Shown here piece after piece: positions 6,401 through 11,500 of a stretch of DNA of 11,500 nucleotides (its first letter is position 1; each line of letters starts with the position of its first letter). Position numbers and translations under genes: made by a program. The DNA lies in NCBI GenBank assembly GCA_012295275.1, contig CM022665.1, positions 44,734,652 through 44,746,151 on the forward strand, read 5' to 3'. The notes beneath the pieces are model-generated. The model was given only the letters and a program-made list of their open reading frames with translations, made no database searches and was not told the origin of the DNA. This DNA is from Chrysomallon squamiferum (lineage: Eukaryota > Mollusca > Gastropoda > Neomphalida > Peltospiridae).

Positions 6401-9263
6401 TGTCTGTTAGACTAGTGACATAGTGTATAATGTCTGTTAGACTAGTGACAAAGTGTATAATGTCTATTAGACTAGTGACACAGTGTAATGTGTCTTGTAG
6501 ACTAGTGACAAAGAGTAACATGTGTCTAATAGATTAGTGACAAAGTTATAATGTCTATTAGACTAGTGACACAGTGTAATGTATCTATTAGACTAGCGAC
6601 ACAGTGTAACGTCTATTAGACTAGTGACAAAGTGTAACGTGTCTAATAGACTAGTGACAAAGTGTATAATGTCTATTAGAGTAGTGACACAGTGTAATGT
6701 GTCTATTAGACTAGTGACACAGTGTAACATGTCTATTAGACTAGTGACAAAGTGTAACGTGTCTATTAAACTAGTGACACAGTGTAAGGTGTCTATTAGA
6801 TTAGAAACATCGAGTAAGACATCTGTAAAGAAACTTGTGTCAGTGAGTAAGGTGTTTATTAGACTAGTGACATAGTGTAATGTGTCTATTAGTAAGATGT
6901 CTGTAAAGAGACTTGTGACAAAGAGTAAGGTGTCTGGTTTCAGGTGACCACTGATGTGAACAACAAGTGCATTGAGAACTTTCAGGGGACTTCAAGTGCT
7001 GCCCCTCTAGCTGCTGGATGTCTGGCTCTTGTACTGCAAGCCAAGTAAATTGTTTTATTCTTTCATAACAATCAAATAAATCAACAATTTAATTATCCTT
7101 GTGCATTATATTAGCCTTTTCTTTTCCTAGCCAGTGTCTTATTTGTTTTATTTAACAAAGATAATGATGTATACTTTCCTGTCTGTTGTACAATATATAA
7201 CAGGGTTTTTTCTTTAGTATATTAAAGTAGATAATAGATAGACAAGTAATGTGTCCTCTTTTGTATTATATGTTAAAAAATGAAATGTATGAAATCCAGG
7301 TAAATCCAGTAATAGTTAAAAAAATTGAATGTTTTAAACGAAATAATGTACTGCTGTATTATCAAGCAAAGGTTCATTTATTTCATTTTTCGGTCTGCTT
7401 GTAAGTACAGGTAATCTAGAATATAATTTTGTAAAAAAAATTCTTAAGATTTGTTTAACAGAAAATTACTTAAGTAAAATTTGTTGAATAAGTTAATTTT
7501 TATTTATAAATAATCATAGTATTTTCTGTGTATTCCAGTCCACACTTGACATGGAGAGATGTACAGCACATTGTTGTACGTGGTTCACGTTTGCCAAGCG
7601 TAGATAACTCGTGGATTATCAATGGCGCCAATCTACATGTGAGTCATTCGTTTGGTTTTGGTGTCATGGATTGTGGAGAGATGGTTAGATTGGCACAAAA
7701 CTGGCAGATGGTTCCTGAACAGCATGTTTGTCACTACAACAGATTTGGACTTTATAAGTAAGTAAAAAAAAATAATAATATATATACATATATATGTGCT
7801 TGCTAGTGATTCTTGAGAAAGTATTAAGAAAAATGAACTTGTTTTGTTTCAAATTAGTTCAGTTTGGTTGTTTGACATCCCATTTGTATGTAATCTAGGA
7901 TTGAATTTTAATTCTAAGATTCTGAAGCATGACTCCATATTTAAATATATTAATTTAATCCTTGTATAACATGATGTTAATGTAATGGCTGCCAATTTTT
8001 TTTAACAGTATAGAGTATGGAAATGACACTACTAAAATGTAGACAGATTATAGAGAAATTCAGATTGTGAAATATTTCATCACATCTCCATATTTAAATA
8101 TATTTATATTAATCCTTGTATAACACAATGTTAATGTAATGGCTGCAAAAATGTTTTTACAATATAGTAAATGGAAAAGATTCTAATAATATGCAGACAG
8201 AAATTAAGTTTAAAAGATTAAAGTTGGAAATATTTCATCACAACTCCATATTAACATATATTTAATTTAATCCTTGTATAACACGATGTTAACATTTTAG
8301 CAGTGTATGCAGACAGAAATTAAGTTTAAAAAATAAAAAAAATTAAATTTCAGAGAAATTCACAGTAACGGTTTTACCCAGGACTACATTTATATTTCCG
8401 GAGGCTGCGTGAACAATGCTGAAACTCGCATCGAAGCTCTCGAACACGTCCAGATAAAGGTCAAAATCGACCACAATCGCCGCGGCGACATCCAGATATT
8501 CCTCACCTCCCCGTCGGGAACCCGTTCCGAGATGCTGTCCCCGCGGTCGAACGACGATGTGGTCGGAGGCGTCGACTTCACCTTCATGACCGTCCACTCG
8601 TGGATGGAGAGGCCGCATGGGGTGTGGTCGCTGGAAGTGCACAACAACCCAGGGTCATCCGGCCGGAGTCATTCCGGTCAGCTCGTCCAGTGGGAACTGG
8701 TGCTGTACGGAACCAGTGGGTACAGGTTCGACGACGTTTCAGCTCGTCACGTGCTGCAGACGCAGGTGACGTCACACACGTTGCAGGGACACCTGGTTCG
8801 GGTGATGGAAGAGGAGGAAAAGAGATCGAAGTTTTTGATGTTGCGGAGGCTGTCGCACGACGACGCGAAGGACGACGATGATGATGTTGAAGAAAGTGTC
8901 CGGAATAGACGGGTTGGCGACGAGAATGATGGAGGAGAATTGTCCAGACGAAAGCCCAGTCGTACAGAACAAAGGAATTCCGATAATTCTCTTAAATCAC
9001 TTTCAAACAATGAACACAGTCTTAAAAACGATGATTTGGCTGAGAAAGAGATGATGATCGACGAATTTCTGAAACATTTACGAAAGGAAATAAGTGTTGA
9101 AAATGATGAGAATGAGAATCAGCCTGAAACCAAAGAGTATCTGAGTGAGGATTGTTTTCTGTCTGAGAAGGCAAAGAGTGATTTGAAGACGAGAGCTGAC
9201 AATGACGAGAGTGTGAGAAGAGCGTTAGAAAAACTTGTGGAATTTTTGGAAACCGAGAGTTAA
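297..9263 (+). CDS. Furin/PC1-type proprotein convertase, 3' eight exons (5' end outside window)
   Basis: Join 297-443, 1293-1375, 3294-3382, 3800-3972, 5571-5813, 6944-7044, 7539-7757, 8354-9263: 1965 nt, 654 residues plus TAA, all junctions GT...AG and in phase. The family cuts secretory precursors after paired basic residues in the late Golgi or secretory granules. Visible in order: catalytic Asp35 in ILDDG, His78 in [15 protein letters not shown], oxyanion Asn179 in WATGNGG, Ser262 in GTSSAAP (catalytic domain about 1-340), then a P domain (about 341-473) with RRGD at 394-397 and LVLYGT at its end, then a charged tail 474-654. Cysteines matching the furin disulphides 211-360, 303-333 and 450-474 are all present. 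Signal peptide, prodomain and the mature N terminus are not in the window. Core and P domain look most like furin; the Cys-poor, membrane-free tail with a terminal helix looks more like PC1/3. Family is secure, subtype is not, so no symbol is given. Confidence 0.94.
444..1292 (+). other. Intron A-B, AT-rich, no gene
   Basis: 849-nt intron with GTAAGT donor. It contains only A/T runs and a degenerate TTA/ATT microsatellite at about 1034-1131. No coding potential and no recognised transposon. Confidence 0.8.
1034..1131. repeat. Degenerate (TTA)n/(ATTTT)n microsatellite
   Basis: Runs of ATT and TTA triplets interrupted by TTTTCATTTTTATTTTAT blocks within intron A-B. Confidence 0.8.
1293..1375 (+). 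CDS. Exon B: Asp-rich loop between catalytic Asp and His
   Basis: 83 nt, enters in phase 0 and leaves two bases (AG) to be completed as Ser by the next exon. Acceptor TTTGAAG at 1292 is pyrimidine-poor near the AG; donor GTAAAT. It encodes [10 protein letters not shown]...KDPMP, matching the family pattern DPxAS.D.ND.D.DP.P. An Asn-Ala-Ser sequon is present. The residue aligned with furin D191 (S2 pocket) is Arg75 here, two residues before Ser77 and three before the catalytic His. Confidence 0.9.
1376..3293 (+). other. Intron B-C, long AT-rich intron
   Basis: 1918 nt, donor GTAAAT. It starts with AAAAT and CAAAA repeat tracts (1420-1505), then a TG-rich tract (1861-1993) and a short GAT triplet run (2982-3003). 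Short open stretches here are low-complexity and lack conserved motifs. No transposon ends were recognised. Confidence 0.8.
1861..1993. repeat. Degenerate (TG)n tract
   Basis: Repeated blocks of 4 to 7 TG units broken by TATA, TTAAGGATAAAATTGTACA and GTAAGCAAGCGCG segments, inside intron B-C. A TG-rich + strand can bind intronic UG-recognising splicing proteins; any effect here is speculative. Confidence 0.8.
3294..3382 (+). CDS. Exon C: catalytic His exon
   Basis: 89 nt. The first base completes Ser77; then [10 protein letters not shown] with the catalytic His at 3295-3297, and [16 protein letters not shown], which includes the calcium-binding loop and the Cys equivalent to furin C211. It ends with one base of a Gly codon (phase 1). 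Acceptor TTTTTATTTAACTTCAG, donor GGTAAATG. Confidence 0.94.
3437..3486. repeat. Interrupted poly-A tract
   Basis: A29, then TAATAAT, then A14. It could be a retroposon tail, but no SINE-like body or target duplication was recognised upstream, so it is listed as simple sequence. Confidence 0.75.
3600..3817 (+). repeat. Two-copy tandem duplication spanning intron end and exon D start
   Basis: Copy 1 is about 3600-3706 and copy 2 about 3716-3817, offset 111 nt at the splice site. Shared blocks include CTGATAA.CTGACATATTAT, TTATTGATTATTA, the TTTATTTTAG acceptor and GTGTGAGGATGCTTGA of exon D. Copy 1 then diverges into GTAAAAATAAAGG. Differences are scattered substitutions and small indels, so the duplication is not brand new. 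Confidence 0.88.
3689..3706 (+). other. Candidate 18-nt in-frame microexon made by the duplication
   Basis: The duplicated acceptor TATTTTAG ends at 3688. The following 18 nt end at a possible donor GTAAAA at 3707. Inserted between exons C and D it keeps phase 1 and adds six residues, giving VRMLDG twice in a row. The donor is weaker than consensus, so use is uncertain and it may be a silent relic. Confidence 0.4.
3800..3972 (+). CDS. Exon D: substrate-pocket exon (VRMLDG...[10 protein letters not shown])
   Basis: 173 nt; GT completes Gly107, followed by [10 protein letters not shown], the family Glu of the S4 pocket (LEAA), and [12 protein letters not shown] with the S1 aspartate (furin D258). 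Furin E257 is Lys here and D264 is Glu. Phase 0 donor GTGAGT at 3973. Base use is markedly more GC-rich than in the flanking introns. The first 15 nt and the acceptor exist in a second copy 111 nt upstream, listed separately. Confidence 0.94.
4041..4501. mobile_element. Complete non-autonomous hAT-type DNA transposon (MITE) with 8-bp target duplication
   Basis: The element spans 4049-4493 (445 bp), flanked by perfect 8-bp direct repeats GTTTAGGT at 4041-4048 and 4494-4501. Left end CAGGGCTGTGCAACCTG; right end, read inward on the minus strand, CAAGGGTGCACAGACTTTC. Both are of the CAGGG/CAAGGGTGCA type typical of animal hAT elements. Further inside, CTGTGGCCATGCAAAGGATG (left, continuing to TCA at 4085) is matched in inverted orientation by CTATGGCCGCACAAATGTCA (4417-4436). 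An 8-bp target duplication is characteristic of hAT transposases. No transposase ORF is present, so it was mobilised in trans by an element elsewhere. It sits 68 nt after the exon D donor and leaves both splice sites intact. Confidence 0.87.
4758..5545 (+). repeat. Diverged higher-order repeat (about 130-180 bp) leading to exon E
   Basis: Related starts AAGTTATCATGAATAATA (4758), AAATTATCATGAACAATA (4889), AAGTTATCATAAATAATA (5066) and GTTGTCATGAATAATAAC (5501) are followed by ATATAC..GTCAG.TA.AA blocks and, in the first three, by a TGTAAAATG.TAG..AA..GATAAACT segment. The minisatellite at 5121-5464 appears to be an expansion of that last segment inside copy 3, so the fourth start abuts the exon E acceptor. 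Several copies carry acceptor-like ACAG ends. Confidence 0.7.
5121..5464 (+). repeat. Minisatellite, five 42-44-bp units then four 32-bp units
   Basis: Units 5121-5162, 5163-5205, 5206-5248, 5249-5292, 5293-5336 are 42, 43, 43, 44 and 44 bp: TGTGTAAAATGGTAGTTAAA, then TGGATAAA(A)CTA and TTTTATTTCTAC. Units 5337-5368, 5369-5400, 5401-5432 and 5433-5464 are 32 bp and lack the TAGTTAAATGG segment. The long form contains two AATGG copies 11 bp apart, so the short form looks like a deletion between them that was then amplified. Confidence 0.92.
5571..5813 (+). CDS. Exon E: oxyanion-hole exon
   Basis: 81 codons, phase 0 at both ends. It encodes [17 protein letters not shown] with the oxyanion Asn at 5613-5615, so it is not PC2-like (PC2 has Asp here). 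The S1/S4 residues of DGY (furin D306, Y308) are kept. Of the usual CxCDGY pair only the first Cys remains (DDDCGADGY). ENCTSTLAV holds the Cys equivalent to furin C333. After SGG comes a charged stretch about 11 residues longer than in furin. Donor GTAAGT at 5814; a second in-frame donor GTAAAG lies at 5769. Confidence 0.93.
5814..6943 (+). other. Intron E-F, two thirds minisatellite
   Basis: 1130 nt, donor GTAAGT. 5814-6201 is plain AT-rich intron; the remainder is the 30-bp minisatellite, which runs into the acceptor CTGGTTTCAG. Open reading stretches on both strands here arise because the repeat unit is a multiple of three and are not genes. Confidence 0.88.
6202..6937 (+). repeat. 30-bp minisatellite, about 24 units
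   Basis: Consensus unit CTAGTGACATAGTGTAAGGT followed by GTCTGTTAGA. From 6232 to 6471 the units are exactly 30 bp and nearly identical; later units vary by 1-3 bp and change TGTTAG to TATTAG and CATAG to CAAAG or CACAG. The last units (about 6810-6937) are the most degenerate, as usual for array edges. The array stops about 6 nt before the exon F acceptor AG, so branch site and pyrimidine tract must lie in repeat-derived sequence. Confidence 0.95.
6944..7044 (+). CDS. Exon F: catalytic Ser exon
   Basis: 101 nt, enters in phase 0, ends with two bases (AA) of an Asn codon. It encodes VTTDVNNKC, with the Cys equivalent to furin C360, then [13 protein letters not shown] with the catalytic Ser at 6992-6994. 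The residue after AAG is Cys271, where furin and PC1 have Ile. Acceptor CTGGTTTCAG follows directly on a long minisatellite; donor GTAAAT at 7045. Confidence 0.94.
7045..7538 (+). other. Intron F-G, no features
   Basis: 494-nt AT-rich intron, donor GTAAAT and acceptor TCTGTGTATTCCAG. No repeats or coding potential recognised beyond short A runs. Confidence 0.85.
7539..7757 (+). CDS. Exon G: end of catalytic domain and start of P domain
   Basis: 219 nt. The first base completes Asn279 ([14 protein letters not shown]), followed by the WIINGA and [10 protein letters not shown]...LAQNW blocks typical of the family, then VPEQHVC, whose Cys343 matches furin C450 at the start of the P domain. An extra Cys324 replaces the usual Ala in the family's LLDAGAM block. 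It ends with two bases of a Lys codon; donor GTAAGT at 7758. The alternative in-frame reading ends at TAA 7759-7761 if the intron is retained. Confidence 0.93.
7758..8353 (+). other. Intron G-H
   Basis: 596 nt, donor GTAAGT, acceptor AAATTTCAG. 7758-7928 is AT-rich with a short TATATACATATATATG tract; the remainder is a three-copy tandem repeat. Confidence 0.85.
7929..8353 (+). repeat. Three-copy tandem repeat of about 152-158 bp ending at exon H
   Basis: Copies start at about 7929, 8081 and 8239 with C..CTCCATATT.A.ATATAT, then TTTAATCCTTGTATAACA, .GATGTTAA..TAATGGCTGC, GCAGACAGAAATTAAGTTTA and GGAAATATTTCATCAC. Copy 3 has lost a middle segment and ends at the exon H acceptor. Copies differ by many substitutions and indels. 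Confidence 0.88.
8354..9263 (+). CDS. Exon H: P domain and charged C-terminal tail, terminal coding exon
   Basis: 910 nt; the first base completes Lys352, then 302 residues and TAA at 9261-9263. P-domain marks: Cys370 (furin C474), EALEHVQ, NRRGDI (394-397), [30 protein letters not shown]. Tail 474-654 is rich in Asp, Glu, Lys, Arg and Ser, with one Cys (619) and no hydrophobic membrane segment. It contains EEEEKR, LRRL, RNRR (535-538) and SRRK basic sites, any of which could be cut by the enzyme itself (inference). The last 17 residues (638-654) alternate as an amphipathic helix, comparable in place and type to the PC1/3 C terminus that helps granule sorting. 8380-8780 is strongly GC- and CpG-rich. 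Confidence 0.93.
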
Positions 9264-9340
9264 TGATTGTGACAAATGTCCTTAACAGACTGAGTACTCG
9301 GAATGTAGGCATAATAATAATACGATGATGAAGATGATTA

Positions 9341-9350
9341 GTTGTTGTTG

Positions 9351-9433
<83 letters not shown>
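9341..9433. repeat. (GTT)n-(TTA)n microsatellite
   Basis: Short GTT run at 9341-9353 followed by uninterrupted TTA/ATT triplets to 9433. It produces an artefactual polyleucine reading frame. The length is probably variable between individuals. Confidence 0.95.
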
Positions 9434-9447
<14 letters not shown>

Positions 9448-9537
9448 TTTTATTTTATATAATATTTTATTTTTTTTTATTATTTTTATTTGTGACACTT
9501 TACTTAACAAATTGGGCATTTATTTATTTATTTATAT
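9431..9537 (+). promoter_or_regulatory. Overlapping ATTTA clusters (candidate AU-rich element)
   Basis: ATTTATTTATTTATTTATTT at 9431-9450 and a second ATTTA cluster at 9518-9537. Overlapping AUUUA pentamers in a 3' UTR are the form of class II AU-rich elements that control mRNA decay. Here they adjoin a microsatellite and could simply be simple-sequence DNA. Confidence 0.4.
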
Positions 9538-9689
9538 ATTTCCTGTTTTGACTGTGGCAACTTTTATTTAAATTGTTATTAAATAATCATGTTGATCACA
9601 GTGAACTTTTGACTGTTTGTTTGTGAAAGAGACATATTGTACAGACAGAAAAACATATGAAACAAGACAGTTAAGAACTTTTTTTACAA

Positions 9690-9695
9690 AATAAA
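9690..9695 (+). terminator. Alternative proximal polyadenylation signal AATAAA
   Basis: AATAAA 427 nt after the stop, followed by ACTGTTGTTG. A weaker context than the distal site; it would give a 3' UTR lacking the TC tract. Confidence 0.35.
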
Positions 9696-10110
9696 ACTGA
9701 ATGAACTGTTGTTGATAATAGACAATTAATTTCACCAATGTTGTTATAAATTTTGTTATTTTTTTGTTAATGTGTATATATAAATATTCTGTTGTTGTTG
9801 CATATTTAATAGTGTTAATATTTAGTTTTTAAATGATAGTTTTTATATTATTTGTGAAAAGAAAATGTTTGGTAAAATATTTTCTGCTTTGTAAAATTGC
9901 TACACATGTTTAATATAGATATTTCATGTTTATAGATGTGAAATACTGAAAATTGTGAATATATATACACCGTAGAAATAATGGATCTACAGTGAAATGA
10001 ATATTTGAAAACTTTTAAGTGTTGAAAGTAATTTCATATTTAAAGTTGTATGAAAAATAAGTATAAAACCATTTATTTTTGAATTTATTAATGTAAAACT
10101 GATATAAAAA

Positions 10111-10230
<120 letters not shown>

Positions 10231-10426
10231 ATTTAAATTAAAATTTTTGTTTATATTTTTTCGGTTAATTGTAGTTGATAATCTACAGCATGAATCTGTA
10301 TAAAAGTGTATTATTATTTTCATGTCCTTACATATTTAATATTTATTTCCATGTTATATATTTACTGTTTTGTTGTTCTTAAATAATCATGCGATTTCAA
10401 CAGTTTCTGTTTCCTTGTTTAATGGA

Positions 10427-10432
10427 AATAAA
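10427..10432 (+). terminator. Probable main polyadenylation signal AATAAA
   Basis: AATAAA in GGAAATAAAATGTGAGC, followed about 17-35 nt later by TTTGTTCTGCTTTGTTG, a U/GU-rich downstream element. Cleavage is expected near 10445-10452. Confidence 0.6.
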
Positions 10433-10450
10433 ATGTGAGCTGAAAAATTT

Positions 10451-11500
10451 GTTCTGCTTTGTTGAATTTACTTACAAGTCAAAGTTATTATAATACAATC
10501 AGGTATTTTGTCACAGGTATAATTATGGTTTCTGGGTTTGTGTTACTAAACCTTGGATGACTGTATAAAATAATGTAATTATGTCTTGTATATGTGTACC
10601 TAATTTAAATACAATCTACAGATAAGAATTTTTAAAACCCACATGAATCACATTAACTACAGTATTCTAGTATACTGTATATCATTATAAAAATACTATC
10701 AATTGTACAGTAATTAAAAAAAAAATTTACTATCAGTTATAATAATAATAATAAACAAATAATTAATAAAATTGACATTCAAATGAAGGAAAATAACAGC
10801 AAGAAATAAAATATCCTATATAATGTATATCATTTTTGTATTATCAACAGGAGTACGTGTACTAGTAGCAAATGAAAAGAAAAACACTTAAATTTAAAAA
10901 AAAATATTTTAATACACAAAAATACTATAACAGTTATAATATATGAAACTGATAAAATGTTCCCTCAAAAATAAGGTTTTATTAAATTTTATTTACAGTA
11001 TCAGATATGACGATGCACTAGAAATAAATAATTTTAGGTCTTCACATCTACTTCCATATTAATTACCTGTAATTGAAAAAAATAAATAAATAATTATAAT
11101 AAAAAGAATAGGTAACTAAATAAATGACTTAATAAAAGTGAAGAGACAGTTAAAAGGTAAAAATAAAAAATTCTAGAAATTATTAAGTGTTCATTGTTCT
11201 GCTCACAAATTTTGAAACATATAATAACACACATGTTTATATATACTTACTTGAGTATGTAAACATATACATATATTTATATATACTAAAACATGTATAA
11301 TACATTTACAGACACGTTGACAAATATTACAAGCATACATGCACATAAGCACATAAACATATATATACTGACATGAATAAATACGTAACTATATGCATTA
11401 TAAACACCTGAATGTATTACACATACTAGTAGATCCGTCTATTCATGCATACATACATACATACATCCATCCACGCACGCACAAAAACATAGATACATAC
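10451..11500. other. Downstream AT-rich DNA
   Basis: No gene is evident on the + strand. A short candidate minus-strand terminal exon is listed separately. From about 11220 to the end the sequence is dominated by degenerate ACATAT/CATA repeats, including CATACATACATACATACAT at 11448-11466, and an imperfect inverted pair ACATGTTTATATATA (11231) with TATATACTAAAACATGT (about 11281-11297). Confidence 0.7.
11034..11066 (-). CDS. Possible last coding exon of a convergent gene (very short)
   Basis: On the minus strand a strong acceptor (T-rich tract, CAATTACAG) ends at 11067. Ten codons follow (GTA ATT AAT ATG GAA GTA GAT GTG AAG ACC) and then TAA at 11036-11034, with AATAAA signals on the same strand at 10993-10988 and 10983-10978. 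The arrangement resembles a short terminal exon, but ten codons carry no family signal and AT-rich DNA gives such matches by chance. Confidence 0.2.
   Translation of the reverse strand, partial: VINMEVDVKT

Noticed and set aside
6057-6521. Minus-strand open frame of 154 codons with a [10 protein letters not shown] repeat
   Set aside because: It is the 30-bp minisatellite read in a frame kept open because 30 is a multiple of three; it lies inside an intron and there is no start context or conserved domain.
6624-6875. Plus-strand repetitive open frame in the same array
   Set aside because: Same cause as above; a translated minisatellite, not a gene.
6202-6937. CRISPR-like regular 30-bp repeat
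   Set aside because: Units are contiguous with no unique spacers, in an intron of an animal gene; it is a minisatellite.
8343-9312. Several long antisense or alternate-frame open frames over exon H
   Set aside because: They are shadows of the GC-rich convertase coding frame, which alone shows family motifs.
9342-9551. Polyleucine open frame
   Set aside because: Translation of the (TTA)n microsatellite in the 3' UTR.

Overview
The window is eukaryotic nuclear DNA from an animal. It holds AT-rich introns with GT...AG borders, many simple-sequence tracts, and one protein-coding gene split over at least eight exons on the + strand. The style of sequence (very AT-rich non-coding DNA, long TC, TTA and TG microsatellites, minisatellites inside introns) would fit a mollusc or another lophotrochozoan. 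That placement is an inference; no species-diagnostic sequence was recognised.

The gene is a proprotein convertase of the kexin/furin family (subtilisin-like, S8B). The signal peptide, prodomain and first residues of the mature enzyme lie upstream of the window. Exons at 297-443, 1293-1375, 3294-3382, 3800-3972, 5571-5813, 6944-7044, 7539-7757 and 8354-9263 join in phase to give 654 residues with no break. They contain the whole catalytic charge relay (Asp35, His78, oxyanion Asn179, Ser262 in window numbering), a complete P domain with the RRGD motif (394-397), and a 181-residue acidic/basic tail ending in a predicted amphipathic helix. Core and P domain resemble furin, but there is no Cys-rich domain and no membrane segment. 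The tail recalls secreted, granule-type PC1/3, so the exact subtype is left open.

Layout: 1-296 intron with an AT hairpin and a poly-A run; 297-9263 gene; 9264 to about 10450 3' UTR with a TTA microsatellite, AUUUA clusters, a (TC)51 tract and a good polyadenylation signal at 10427; 10450-11500 AT-rich downstream DNA with a possible short terminal exon of a convergent gene at 11066-11034 (minus) and degenerate CATA repeats.

The introns are the most unusual part. One carries a complete non-autonomous hAT-type element (4049-4493) with perfect 8-bp target duplications. Four introns carry tandem repeats that run up to, or close to, the 3' splice site. In one, a 111-bp-offset duplication copied the acceptor plus the first bases of the exon, creating an 18-nt in-frame candidate microexon that would duplicate six residues. 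Another exon has two in-frame donors 45 nt apart. No RNA gene, CRISPR array or dedicated novel multi-gene system was seen.
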